Shown: positions 33,072 to 43,959 of the stretch, piece by piece | Layout: every line of letters begins with the position of its first letter | Numbering within the stretch: position 1 is the first letter of the stretch | Origin: Siphonodentalium dalli | Taxonomy: Eukaryota; Mollusca; Scaphopoda; Gadilida; Siphonodentaliidae | NCBI GenBank assembly: GCA_032622095.1 | Contig: CP136061.1 | Location: 249,623,582 to 249,687,581, forward strand | Direction: 5' to 3' | DNA length: 64,000 nucleotides | Program-made: the position numbers and the translations under genes | Notes under the pieces: model-generated | Seen by the model: only the letters and a program-made list of their open reading frames with translations | Databases searched by the model: none | What the model was told of the DNA's origin: nothing

Positions 33072-33985
33072 TTAACCTTTTCTATACTTAATGGAATTGC
33101 CCACCCAATTATAAAATTAGACATGGGATGGTCTATATTTCATTTGGAGGGTGTTCAGGATAAATTAGCAGATGACAGTGTGACGAAAAGATAATACAAA
33201 AGCAGGATTCATATTTTGGTCGGAAATGGTCATTTATTGAACTTATTATTTGAACATTTCCCAGCCTGCAAATTGCGTGTCTGTCATTTGCAGAATGAGG
33301 TCCCCAGAGGGTGAATTTAGTGATGCTACCCCGCATAGCGGGCTAGCATCACTAAATTCACCCTCTGGGGACCTCATTATGCTTAGGCCCTCAACTGCTA
33401 TGGCAGACCTAAGATCAGATTGAAGTTCCCCAGTTGAAGTTGGTGATGTTCACCCATTGGGTGCCTCGATTATGGATTTTATCTTCTGCAAATTAGGGGA
33501 TATAGAAACTTCCCAGCTGGAAAGCGTAACTAAAAACAATGTTAATTTGATACCATAGATACTTCACAGAAGATGAAGCCTAAGCAGAATGAGGTCCCCA
33601 GAGGGTGAATTTAGTGATGCTAGCCCGCTATGCGGGATAGCATCACTAAATTCACCCTCTGGGAACCTCATTCTGCAAATGACAGACACGATATTTGCAG
33701 GCTATATAGGCAGAGGGTGGGTAAAGGGTTAAAGATCCTGTGGCAGTGCGGGATAGCATCACTAAATTCACCCTCTGGGAACCTCATTCTGCAAATGACA
33801 GACACGATATTTGCAGGCTTGAACATTTCCGACCAATGAGCGTGAATCCTTCTGCGCTTGTATTGTCTTATCGTCTATCTGTCATTTGTTTTATTACCTG
33901 AACATCCCTCCAAATGATTAATAAACCATTCCAGTGTATACTTTTATAGTTGAATGGGAGAATCCATTTAGTATAGGAAGGGTTA
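33072..33985. mobile_element. TTAA-4 MITE with nested HAT-B insertions
   Basis: TTAA-'ccttttctatacttaatgg' at left and 'ccatttagtataggaaggg'-TTAA at right. It is split by HAT-B at 33262-33703 and a partial second copy. Confidence 0.8.
33262..33822. mobile_element. HAT-B composite MITE plus partial tandem copy
   Basis: 'cagcctgcaaattgcgtgtc' and the inverse 'gacacgatatttgcaggct' end the first copy at 33703. A further right half occupies 33745-33822. 'tgaacatttcc' flanks the whole block at 33251-33261 and at the right, consistent with a target duplication. A short TTAA-2 scrap ('aaagatcctgtggcagtgc') lies between. Confidence 0.75.
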
Positions 33986-34006
33986 AAAATGGATAATAAT
34001 ACTCAC

Positions 34007-34160
34007 CAAAAATGAACACAAAACGTAGAATGAGATGAAGTAGAAATAAGCGATATCATTGCCGCAGAAATCGGCTATGGGCTTGTCGGATTTTGGATCA
34101 CAGTTCGCTCTCCCGGAGCAGGCCAACATAACTTCCTGCCACGCCTCTCCTGTCGCCGAT
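34007..34160 (-). CDS. Cav1 channel exon: domain IV pore loop and S6
   Basis: Acceptor GGATTTGCAG precedes 34160 and donor TTTTTG|GTGAGT follows 34007. One base plus 51 codons. SATGEAWQE contains the domain IV selectivity-filter Glu (TGEAWQE). MLACSG leads to a Cys-containing pore-S6 linker ([14 protein letters not shown]), then S6 begins [18 protein letters not shown]. In mammalian Cav1.2 the last stretch is YFISFYMLCAFL; here Met is Val and Ala is Ser, positions known to contribute to dihydropyridine and phenylalkylamine binding. The domain IV Glu marks a calcium-selective pore. Confidence 0.98.
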
Positions 34161-34257
34161 CTGCAAATCCAAAATGATATTACATGTAATAAGCGAGATC
34201 ACTGAGTCGCGACCGTATTGGATACATCAAACTCTGTTCCATGGTTTCAGAGATTCA

Positions 34258-34410
34258 CCCAGCCCTGGTTCCATGGTTTTAGTGCTACAGGTCAATGTTC
34301 TGGAGTAGCATTTCCATATATGGAGCTTTTGAATATTCATGACTTCCATATATAGAAATGCTACTCCAGAACTTTTTACCTGTAGCACTAAAACCACCGA
34401 ACCGGGCCTG
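34258..34410. repeat. Imperfect palindrome
   Basis: 'ggttccatggttttagtgct' and 'gttctggagtagcatttcca' pair with inverted copies ending near 34405. Confidence 0.7.
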
Positions 34411-34671
34411 GTGCATCCAATATGGCCACGAGTTAGTGACAGGGCATATTATGGTACTTTGAATCATGCATTCATTTCAATTGAAATCTTAAAGTGTGCA
34501 AAAGATTCCGAATAGCATGAAATCTCGAATCAAATTGTTGCAAGAAATTAAGGAAAAGTTTGGGAAAATACTTAAAGTAGTCGCTATAAAAATTTGAAAA
34601 CCTCTTAACCCTTCCATGATGGGAGTTACCTCCCTTATTAACCCTTCCGTGACTCTGGAGCTTCCTGATTG

Positions 34672-34858
34672 CTGTATACACCCGCCATTACTGTATAAAC
34701 CCGCCAGTAAGCCGGGGGGGGGGGGGGGGGAACTGTATACATCCGCCAGTAAGCCCGGGGCTCGTGCATGCCATTATTGTATACACCCGCCAGTAAGCCC
34801 GGGGCTCGTGCATGCCATTACTGTATACACCCGCCAGTAAGCCCGGGGCTCGTGCATG
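34672..34858. repeat. 44-bp minisatellite, about 4 copies, with a 17-base G tract
   Basis: Unit 'ctgtatacacccgccagtaa' + 'gcccggggctcgtgcatgcc' + 'atta'. In the first unit 'gcccgggg' is replaced by a run of 17 G at 34714-34730. A TTAA-2 scrap lies at 34607-34670. Confidence 0.85.
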
Positions 34859-35124
34859 TTTTTTCTCAAAAAGTGAGTACTGGGCTTACTCACATGGACC
34901 TCCTCATGCAAAAATTCAATTATCCTTCAGGTGCCAACCTACCATCATGTTTTATAACAATACCATATTTTTGTATTGAATAAATATAATAATGTGTTTT
35001 ATTTATATTATTAAGAAGATTTATAATCAAGTAATAATAACCAGAAACAGATCTATACATTTGGGATCAATTTGAATATGGTTGTAAATTTTGGGATTAA
35101 TTTGTAAAACAATAGGGTTGTATG

Positions 35125-36489
35125 TAGTCCAAGTCTTCTCGTACTAAAGCCGGCTAAGATATTGGGATGGAGGTGCCGGTCTTTAGTCCGAGTTCCAGGC
35201 CCATGCATTCCTATGACACGACTTAAGCGTTAGTGACCCGCTCAAATAAAACCACAATTATATGAAATAAAATATCACAATTGCGACAATAAACGGATAT
35301 TTTCCGCAGAAGACATGCTATTTGATCTGAAACCCACATCAGTTGTGAATTGAAAGCGGTAATTTAATGCGAAAAGAGACATTTACCGCAATGTTTACAA
35401 ATTTTTAAAAGTATGCGAACTCAGTTGACCTCGCGAACTGTGTTCGGCATTTTCCGTTGAAAATATTCCGTAGATTTTCGACTGACAACGCAAATTACGA
35501 TGAATTCTCCATTGTAATCGTAATTATGTGTGTCAATAAATAAAAAATAAATAGATTAATTAAACATTGAAGATATAAATGTAATACATTAAATAAATTA
35601 CGGGGAATTACAACCCTCTCAAAGTTTAAAACAGTGTAAACACAACGGAGCATTAGAATAAATAATATGGTGCTACATTTCCCACATTTGGTGGACTTCA
35701 GCGAAATTAAGATATATACTAAGCGAACAGAGCAATATACTGCTCTTGTTAAGCACACAAAAAATCAAACAAAATTTGTATAAATTTTTAACCTTAAGTT
35801 TGAAAAGTCCCACTAAAACGGAAGAACTATATTTCGAAACTGTGTGATTCGGTTCTCCGATTATTTTATCAACACAAAAGTCAAAATGCACATGGATGAA
35901 AATCACACGCATGGCAAGTCAGACACAAGAGTTCTAATTTGCTCCAATTTTGACAAGTTGCTTGCGAAAATTGTCAACAAAACTACCTTTCTGATCCTCC
36001 ATTATGTCATTAAGTTTTTAGTGCGGGAATTGTTCTCAAAGCACATTGGAAACTGGACTTTGCGGCGATCGGTTTTCGCTATTTTGTTCGGAAAACCCCG
36101 CGCTATATATAGAAACGGAAACTAGAATACTCAGAACAAACACCGGACAATGCCGAAGTTCTTCGGAACCTGAGTTCGGCTTTCAGTTAAGTAAACAAAC
36201 AGAAAAAACAACGATGTTTGTGGCAATCAACCGGAATATTCTATGTGTAATTTAACATTAAAGTTAGATTATTATACACCATTCTGACCATAATATGTCA
36301 CTCTTTCCGACATATATAGCATCATGTATTGCTTTGTTAAGTAAATCAAGTAAAATACACCACAGATTCCCGCCACAGATCCTGGGCGTAACTCGTGTGA
36401 TAGGATTGGTATAGAAGCGGGCTTGGACTAAAGACCGGCACCTCCATCCCAATATCTTAGCCGGCTTTAGTACGAGTGGACTTGGACTA
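35125..36489. mobile_element. 1365-bp DNA transposon, Mutator-like (9-bp target duplication)
   Basis: TAGTCCAAG... at 35125 is inverted as ...CTTGGACTA at 36489. Inverted ends run about 68 bp (through 'aagccggctaagatattggg' and 'aggtgccggtctttagtcc') with about three mismatches. GGTTGTATG flanks it at 35116-35124 and 36490-36498. Internal open frames (35495-35912 minus, 35844-36255 plus) are short and match nothing I know, so the element is non-autonomous. Confidence 0.88.
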
Positions 36490-36508
36490 GGTTGTATGAT
36501 GAGTTCAC

Positions 36509-36583
36509 AAGCATATATAAGATAATGCACTGCCACAGGATATTTAATACTGCCCCAGCACAGTTCCCATCATGAAAGAGTTA
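36509..36583. mobile_element. TTAA-2 MITE fragment
   Basis: 'gcacagttcccatcatgaaagag'-like right end + TTAA; it directly follows the Mutator-like insertion. Confidence 0.6.
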
Positions 36584-36794
36584 ACCAGGGCCTAGATGAC
36601 CCCCCACCCTCAGAGAATTTATTGCACGTTCTGATGTCAACTCATTCTTATTCAAAATATGGTAAAACTCAATCTTGGTTTCTTTTTGCAGTCGTCGAGT
36701 GAAGAGGAACAGCTTCATACAAAGAAGAAAGAGTTTGAAGTTCCCACTGAGATCGGAAGCCTTGGTTACCGAAGAAGCACTGCCACAGCGTAAG

Positions 36795-36920
36795 GTATGC
36801 AAATAGTGTGTCTGTCATTTGCAGAATGAGGTCTCCAGAGAGCGAATTTAGTGACTATCCCTCAAGGCAGGCTAGCTTCACCTCATTCTGCAAATGTCAG
36901 ACACACTATTTCAAGGCTTA
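36795..36920. mobile_element. HAT-B MITE, short copy
   Basis: 'gcaaatagtgtgtctgtcat' and the inverse 'gtcagacacactatttcaag'; the palindrome is partly deleted. It ends 18 bp from the exon at 36938-37032. Confidence 0.75.
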
Positions 36921-36937
36921 CTTATATAAATACAGAC

Positions 36938-37032
36938 CTGAATAGCACCAATACCGCTTCAGGAAAAGTTTGGAAATTGTTATTTCGATGAATCTGTAAA
37001 TCACGATTTGTTGTGTCTATTTTACCAAACAC
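36938..37032 (-). CDS. Cav1 channel exon: IVS5-pore linker
   Basis: Acceptor TCTTCTTTCAG precedes 37032 and donor TATTCAG|GTCTGT follows 36938 (the weakest donor in the set). 31 codons plus AG: VFGKI, then a short variable turret, then [15 protein letters not shown], the start of the domain IV pore helix. Vertebrate Cav1 has VFGKIALND...[16 protein letters not shown]. The split codon AG|A gives Arg before SATGEAW. Confidence 0.97.
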
Positions 37033-37050
37033 CTGAAAGAAGATAAGAGT

Positions 37051-37575
37051 TGATTTTTATACTAAATTGAATTCTCCCATTAACCCTTTACCCAACAAAC
37101 CGGCCAAAAACGCCAAAATAAAGCTTCAACAGACTAAAATATCTTCGGTCTGTCTCAATAACACCATACAAATATGGATAGCATTGGAACCGGTTCATTG
37201 ACTACATTGTGATGGTTACAGTTATGCCATGTGCCAATGCATTCTCTTATATATGCGAGTCGACCATAGGTTGCCTCGCATATATAAGAGAATGCATTGG
37301 CCTAAAATAATCATTTTTAACACTTTTTACCATGTATTCTTACATTCTTTAACAATTTTTTAATTTTTTCTTACATTTTTTAACAATTTTTATAATATTT
37401 TTCTACATTCTTTGACAATTTTATCATTTTTAATATGTGTTAAGCCAATGCATTCTCTTATATATGCGAGGCGACCTATGGTCGACTTGCATATATAAGA
37501 GAATGCATTGGCACAGGGCCGTTCTGTTGGGTAAAGGGTTAATTATAAAATTATACATTGGAATGTTCTACTAAA
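37051..37575. mobile_element. TTAA-4 family remnant split by TTAA-1
   Basis: 'tatactaaattgaattctcc' lies left of the TTAA-1 copy and 'ttataaaattatacattgga' right of it. The two pieces are contiguous in related copies (for example near 33085). Confidence 0.65.
37080..37542 (+). mobile_element. TTAA-1 MITE, long-spacer variant, nested
   Basis: TTAA at both ends. The spacer between the hairpins carries extra T-rich 'cttacattctttaacaattt' units. Confidence 0.9.
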
Positions 37576-37985
37576 ATCTGCCAACTTTCATTGTCTGAGT
37601 ACGACCCGACAGGAATAAAAATAGTTTACAGATGGAAGCAAAAATGGAATGCAATGAATAGAATGCTTGTTGTCGATATATTCTCATACAATTTTCTGGC
37701 AAATGTATCAAATAAAATATTACAGTATATTCATAATTATCCCAGAAATTAATACTTTTATTCTATAGTCAGCGGGTGACTTGAGTTGATGCCCGTCTCG
37801 ACATAGATTTTTACATGATGTGTGCTAAATATAACCCAATCAACATCGGGTAATTAATTGTGGTTACATCGCATAAACCTAAACTACTCGGGGAATGTAA
37901 CAAAGTAAATATCTGCAGTCAAATACTATTTTAGGTATTATTATCATATTTTATTATCTGAAGTTCTTTGTATATGTGTGTGCAT

Positions 37986-38385
37986 TTAACCCTTTACCCA
38001 ACAAACCGGCCAAAACCGGCCAAATAAAGCTTCAACAGCCTAAAATATCTTCGGTCTGTCTCAATAGAACCATACAAATATGGATATCATTGGAACCGGC
38101 TCCTTGACCACATTGTGATAGTTACAGTTATGCCCTGTGCCAATGCATTCTCTTATATATGCGAGTTGACCATAGGTCGCCTCGCATATATAAGAGAATG
38201 CATTGGCCTAAAAAAAATCTTTTTTTAACACTTTTTACCATTTTTTCTTACATTCTTTAACAATTTTATAATTTTTAATGTGTTAAGCCAATGCATTCTC
38301 TTATATATGCGAGGCGACCTATGGTCGACTCGCATATATAAGAGAATGCATTGGCACAGGGCCGTTCTGTTGGGTAAAGGGTTAA
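37986..38385 (+). mobile_element. TTAA-1 MITE, full length
   Basis: TTAA at both ends with intact termini and two hairpins. Confidence 0.9.
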
Positions 38386-38722
38386 CATACATTCTCGACT
38401 CAAATGAATTTATTTGTTTCATATTTACCATTGAATATATGAGAAGGCATCTTATAAATGGGTTCGATTTACGTAAAGTCCCACTTTAAGACTGAAAATA
38501 GTATGGCACATTTTGTGGAATGTTGCACGGACTTTGTTAGGAACAGTGTTCACACTGGCCCAAAATTTTCTTGAGCCACCACCTTAGCCAGTTGTGAATT
38601 TATTTGAGCCACTTTTCATTTACTTGAGCCACATTTTTTCAACCCATATTTTTTGGGAGCCGCTTTGATTTAAACATATTCAAAGAACACAAGCTAATTA
38701 ACTCAAATAGTTATTCTAATTA

Positions 38723-38868
38723 GGAGATAAACATACCCTGTTTCGTTGTACATTCTGGGATTCGAGCATGAAAACAGTTTGTGAACGAGCCGGCTTGCCG
38801 GCGAGTTCACAAACTGTTTTCATGCTCGAATCCCAGAATGTACAACGAAACAGGGTACGTTTATCTCC
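38723..38868. repeat. Long hairpin, 60+-bp near-perfect arms, G+C-rich loop
   Basis: 'ggagataaacataccctgtt' to 'aaacagtttgtgaac' is inverted on the right; the loop is 'gagccggcttgccggcgag'. One mismatch in the arms, so it is young or maintained. Confidence 0.85.
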
Positions 38869-40041
38869 ATTGTAATTCAATCTAGCAAGGAATTTGCAAA
38901 AACACTGTATAAAAAGTATCATTTAGTCATTTTCATGACACGAATCGAGACTTTCATTTCGCCGTTGTCACCGTGCACAAATCATTGGGTGTGTCCATTG
39001 CGTTACTCGGAACACTGCTCCGTAACCATTTCCTGTGGGGCGGGTTGGCTCGTTTCGCTACTCGTTCTGCGCCGATCAAATTGTACCGTACCACATTCAG
39101 ATTTGATGCACGCTGAAGCGGCCGATGAACGGTATCAATAGACAACAACGCGCGGGTGTGCTCGTTTCTGCGCCGATTACATTTGACCGTGCTACATTCA
39201 GATTTGATTCACGCTGAAGCGGCCGATGTCGGTGAATCGAAAACGAAAGTTAGCCGCTCTCGGCCAATCAGAATGCTTGATTTTAGTGACAAATACTCAA
39301 TTGAATTACAATATAATATAACAGGTTCTGGTAGGTAAACAACAATATTAATAATCAAACATTGAAAATTCTGCGATATTTTACATCTGCCCATTTATTA
39401 AATGCCTTACCAAAATTAAAGTCTAACATTGGAGGGCCTTCAATTGCAATTTTCATTAATAAGTTCAAATGTGGAACAGAAAGTCTGTTTCGCGTTTATC
39501 ATTGATTAAATGTTAGTACGAATAGGCCCTCTCACATTCCAGAGTCGACACGGGTACACAATATAGTGTTTATGCAGTCTGATATAGGATATGTGTCCTT
39601 TCTTTGTTTCACTAATGTTTTACAAAGTGAAAGTAATACAATGAATGTGTGTTTTTATCGGGGTAGTGCTGCATGATTGTTAAACTTAATCTGTCCGATG
39701 GCATTTAATTTAAGAGCCACACACCAAACTTCTTTGAGCCACTTTTGCGAAATTTGCTCATGGCAGCATGAACACTGGTTAGGAATAGCAAATAGCTGTC
39801 TCACCACAAACTATCATGTTTGTGAAATCCATTATTTGGGCACATACCGCCATCTTTCCAACTGGTGCCTCAAACTTTCCAACTGTTGTTAATTTCCAAC
39901 ATGAAACCCCCAACGTTGGAAGTTTAATGGCCATTTCAGACCAAAATTTGACCAAAAGTAAAAAAAAATGCTGCTGATAGTCTAAAAATAAGATATTTCC
40001 CACTAATTACTGGAGAAAATTCAAACAAGGAGATCAATTTC
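38869..40041. other. Intronic sequence, no gene recognised
   Basis: A diverged direct repeat is seen at 39080-39130 and 39160-39235 ('cattcagatttgatgcacgctgaagcgg' in part). Open frames here lack family motifs. Confidence 0.45.
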
Positions 40042-40655
40042 AACCTATACATGGTTAGTTACATCCCCCCCGCTCCCCTGTCACCAAGTCCCTGAAATCA
40101 GTACAGGTGTGGTATGATAAAACCTATACATGGTTAGTTACATCCCCCCGCTCCCCTGTCACCAAGTCCCTGAAATCAGTACAGGTGTGGTATGATAAAA
40201 CCTATACATGGTTAGTTACATCCCCCCCGCTCCCCTGTCACCAAGTCCCTGAAATCAGTACAGGTGTGGTATGATAAAACCTATACATGGTTAGTTACAT
40301 CCCCCCCGCTCCCCTGTCACCAAGTCCCTGAAATCAGTACAGGTGTGGTATGATAAAACCTATACATGGTTAGTTACATCCCCCCCGCTCCCCTGTCACC
40401 AAGTCCCTGAAATCAGTACAGGTGTGGTATGATAAAACCTATACATGGTTAGTTACATCCCCCCGCTCCCCTGTCACCAAGTCCCTGAAATCAGTACAGG
40501 CGTGGTATGATAAAACCTATACATGGTTAGTTACATCCCCCCCGCTCCCCTGTCACCAAGTCCCTGAAATCAGTACAGGTGTGGTATGATAAAACCTATA
40601 CATGGTTAGTTACATCCCCCCCGCTCCCCTGTCACCAAGTCCCTGAAATCAGTAA
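40042..40655. repeat. 78-79-bp satellite, 8 near-identical copies
   Basis: Unit 'aacctatacatggttagtta' + 'catccccccgctcccctgtc' + 'accaagtccctgaaatcagt' + 'acaggtgtggtatgataa'. Units differ mainly in the number of C in the run. It abuts the donor repeat at 40664-40785. Confidence 0.97.
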
Positions 40656-40663
40656 AGGCATGG

Positions 40664-40785
40664 TTTATATAGAAGCATACCTGCATTCCACATGGTATGA
40701 TACAGCGGTATTTTATATAGAAGCATACCTGCATTCCACATGGTATGATACAGTGGTATTTTATATAGAAGCATACCTGCATTCC
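40664..40785 (-). repeat. 48-bp tandem repeat of the IVS5 exon donor, 3 copies
   Basis: In minus sense each unit is GGAATGCAG|GTATGCTTCTA + TATAAAATACCACTGTATCA + TACCATGT. Donors follow bases 40777, 40729 and 40681. The unit is a multiple of three and open: each added copy would insert VCFYIKYHCIIPCGMQ (second copy differs by one residue). Confidence 0.95.
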
Positions 40786-40842
40786 AATGACTGCATAGAT
40801 GAAGAACAACATGACAATGAGAAGAGCAACATATGGCAGTGC
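40777..40842 (-). CDS. Cav1 channel exon: IVS5 (22 codons)
   Basis: Acceptor TTTTATTTACAG precedes 40842 and donor GAATGCAG|GTATGC follows 40777; exactly 22 codons, phase 0 both sides. ALPYVALLIVMLFFIYAV then IGMQ is the S5 membrane helix of domain IV, nearly identical to vertebrate Cav1. Both of its splice sites lie inside tandem repeats: the acceptor occurs four times (40843, 40875, 40907, 40939) and the donor three times (40777, 40729, 40681). Downstream donors keep the frame and add 16 or 32 residues after IGMQ. Upstream acceptors add 32, 64 or 96 nt and shift the frame or meet a stop. Confidence 0.97.
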
Positions 40843-40968
40843 CTGTAAATAAAACAAGACAAGTTGATCAGTGCCTGTAAATAAAACAAGACAAGTTCAT
40901 CAGTGCCTGTAAATAAAACAAGACAAGTTCATCAGTGCCTGTAAATAAAACAAGACAAGTTCATCAGT
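40839..40968 (-). repeat. 32-bp tandem repeat of the IVS5 exon acceptor, 4 copies
   Basis: In minus sense each unit is TGAACTTGTCTTG + TTTTATTTACAG|GCACTGA; the exon itself continues GCACTGCC. Acceptor AG positions are 40843-40844, 40875-40876, 40907-40908 and 40939-40940. Confidence 0.95.
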
Positions 40969-41064
40969 TTAGGATAGAGCCAAGAAAGCTTCAAACATAT
41001 TTCGAAGAGCGATAATTTATTTTTGAGAGAATTTTGTCAATAAAGAAGAATATGTTATCTGCTT

Positions 41065-41455
41065 TTAACCCTTTACCCAACAAACCGGCCAAATAAAGCT
41101 TCAACAGCCTAAAATATCTTCGGTCTGTCTCAATAGAACCATACAGATATGGATATCATTGGAACCGGCTCCTTGACCACATTGTGATAGTTACAGTTAT
41201 ACCCTGTGCCAATGCATTCTCTTATATATGCGAGTCGACCATAGGTCGCCTCGCATATATAAGAGAATGCATTGGCCTAAAAAAAAATCTTTTTTTAACA
41301 CTTTTTACCATTTTTTCTTACATTCTTTAACAATTTTATAATTTTTAATGTGTTAAGCCAATGCATTCTCTTATATATGCGAGGCGACCTATGGTCGACT
41401 CGCATATATAAGAGAATGCATTGGCACAGGGCCATTCTGTTGGGTAAAGGGTTAA
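41065..41455 (+). mobile_element. TTAA-1 MITE, full length
   Basis: TTAA at both ends; one 'ccggccaaaa' unit is lost from the left body. Confidence 0.9.
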
Positions 41456-41689
41456 ATCTTGTCTATAAATGTATGAAGTCAAATTCTTATATGAAGTTAT
41501 TGGTGGATGAAAAGCAACATATCCCATGTTTACGTATATCTAGAGCCATCAACATAAAGGAAACCAAGACAACTGTTTTATCATTTCTTGCGGGCCTGCT
41601 TTTTTCATGACATCATTTATGTTGAAATTTGTGGAGAGAGAGAGGAGATTTAGACATTTTCTGCTGATCTTTCTTCGGAATAAATGTCA

Positions 41690-41850
41690 AATTGGTATGA
41701 ATGACTGGTATAAAACATGAATGACCAGGACTGTCAGCAGAATATATTGTGGTGGATTGATGGTAACATGGTGTGACAATGACGGCTTGGAGCCAATGTT
41801 TAACCTCGTTTTCATCAATGTCACACCATATTACCATCAATCCATCACAA
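41690..41850. repeat. Imperfect palindrome
   Basis: 'gattgatggtaacatggtgt' pairs with the inverse 'acaccatattaccatcaatc' (41821-41842). Confidence 0.7.
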
Positions 41851-41855
41851 TAACA

Positions 41856-42001
41856 TACAGTAATGCCCTAAATAATCGACTCCTTAACCACAGTGAGAGC
41901 TTTCGGATGAATGGCAATAAGCCATATTTCCGACTAAATCCGGAAAAGATACCCATAATTATGCTGTGGTTAAGTAGTCAATTATTTAGGGCATTACTGT
42001 A
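41856..42001. mobile_element. TA-C MITE with internal deletion
   Basis: TACAGTAATGCCC...GGGCATTACTGTA. One arm lacks about 70 bp. It ends 30 bp from the exon at 42031-42153. Confidence 0.85.
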
Positions 42002-42030
42002 CATGTTATATGTTATAATGTTATACAAAC

Positions 42031-42153
42031 CTGAAAGGACTTGATGAAGGTCCACAATAACGTTTTGATTCCCTCTCCTTTACTCAACAATTTGATTAAT
42101 CTCATCACTCGGAATAGACGGAAGAAATTAATGCTGATGATACCCTGACCAGG
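42031..42153 (-). CDS. Cav1 channel exon: IVS4 voltage sensor and S4-S5 linker
   Basis: Acceptor TTTCTTTCACAG precedes 42153 and donor CTTTCAG|GTTTGT follows 42031; 41 codons, phase 0 at both ends. PGQGIISIN is followed by [17 protein letters not shown], with basic residues at every third position (S4), then [15 protein letters not shown], the S4-S5 linker that moves the gate. Vertebrates have [34 protein letters not shown] in this region. The few residues before S4 form the variable S3-S4 linker, where alternative splicing is common. Confidence 0.98.
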
Positions 42154-42725
42154 CTGTGAAAGAAAAGAAAATATATTACAATTCATTATTATAAATTTAA
42201 TAATTATAAATTATGTAATGTTAGTGGAAAAAGCCTAAAAAAATAATTGTGAAATTGTTCCAAAAATTCAAATTGAATAAAATAACTCACAGTCAATTGA
42301 CACCGAGCCCATATGGAAACCAACAGGGATTATGAATTCATATAGGACCGATGGACACCATCTTGTTTTTTCTTGGAACTCTGCTGCCTCAGGCATAATA
42401 TACAGTGTATTTTGGCACAAAGAAAATGGATATCTGTCGGAAATCATATTCTACGACTTTAACAGCATAGTACGATGTACCAATACCTGCATCTGATATA
42501 TTTTACAAATTTTAAGGACGCATATATTAACTATGAAACTCAATTTGTTACCAAACTTCAGGTGATGAGCTAGTGACTAAGTGCATTGATGTTCTACGTC
42601 CATGGCGCGTCAGTGTGCCATTCCATAATGGAATAGGCATAGCATAATGTTTAGCTCACCAGAATCTAATAATCTTCATACCGGTAATACAATTTCTCAG
42701 ATGGAAAGCATGATAAAAGTGTTAC

Positions 42726-42847
42726 AAGACTCTTAGTTGCCAGCTACGATGTCAGCAAGATTAATATTGGGCTAGCTCGGTTAGCGCCTCGCCCGATATT
42801 AATCTCACTTCGCCTCACATGACACAGTAGCCGGCAACTAAGAGTCC
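42726..42847. repeat. Long imperfect hairpin with G+C-rich loop
   Basis: 'gactcttagttgcc' is inverted as 'ggcaactaagagtc', and 'agattaatattgggc' as 'gcccgatattaatct', around 'tagctcggttagcgcctc'. Confidence 0.75.
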
Positions 42848-42893
42848 TTTAATTATAATTTAGGGATGTTAACTCAGACATAGAATCCTTAAT

Positions 42894-43057
42894 CACAGTA
42901 ATGCCCTAAATAATCGACTCCTTAACCACAGCAGAATTATGGATAATTTCTACGACTTGCCGATGAATGGCAACAAGCCATATTTCCGACTAAATCCTGA
43001 AAAATTACCCATAATTCTGCTGTGGTTAAGGAGTCGATTATTTAGGGCATTACTGTA
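42894..43057. mobile_element. TA-C MITE with arm deletion
   Basis: 'cacagtaatgccctaaataa' and full right arm to 'gggcattactgta'. Confidence 0.8.
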
Positions 43058-43959
43058 GAATATTTAATGCGTTTTTACATGAATTTTGTGACAAAACAAG
43101 TTTTTGGCATCATTTCATTTCTCTTGCTAACTTTATGAAGCTATGGTTAAGACATAATGCTAATAAAGGATGTGGAATACATCGTGAATCATTATATATT
43201 TACAGCTTTTAGGCTTTTCGTATGATTTAAATCCCGTGTTATTGACTATATGAAACATTATGTTTTTGAAAAAAGTATTCTTGCTTAAATTTATTCACAA
43301 TGAACTTTCCACAATTTCGGCAATTACAATGTAGGATACATGTTTAACACACACTTGTTTTTATTCAAAAGCACTATAATAATTTTGGATATAATATAAT
43401 GAGGAACTCACAGAGCAATTTGACTTATGGATACAGGTTTAAAATGTTCTCTATGACATACGTGCTGCTAAGTTCAAGACAATATATAAAAAAATAACAG
43501 AGGGAATATTCACTTGCTACAAAAAAACACAGCAGCCTGGAAAACAACCTATGGACACCTAACTTAAAAACCAAGGAAAAATAATCCATTCATCGGAAGA
43601 GACTCATAAATTAGTAAGAAAAGAATATTTGACTTAAATCGACTCTTATTTAAAAAAAATTAGCTGTACTTTACTGATAAACTGACTTGAAATACAGATA
43701 TTTTGTGAGCCTCAAAGATATTTGGAATAACCATACCAGAAAAATATAGTAGCAGATAACACAATCGGAAACATTTTCTGTCTAAACTGTTGTACTTTAA
43801 ACACATTTTGAAAGCCATTGTACCTATTCCCACGTTTTTGGTGAGAATGACACCATTAGCCACATAAACTGACTCTAGCGTCCATAACTCACAAATAAAA
43901 AAAAATCACTGTTGCAATAGTAAAATTATATTCGAATTGAAAAATATACTATTCACTAA
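43058..43959. other. Intronic sequence, nothing recognised
   Basis: AT-rich unique sequence. Confidence 0.5.
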
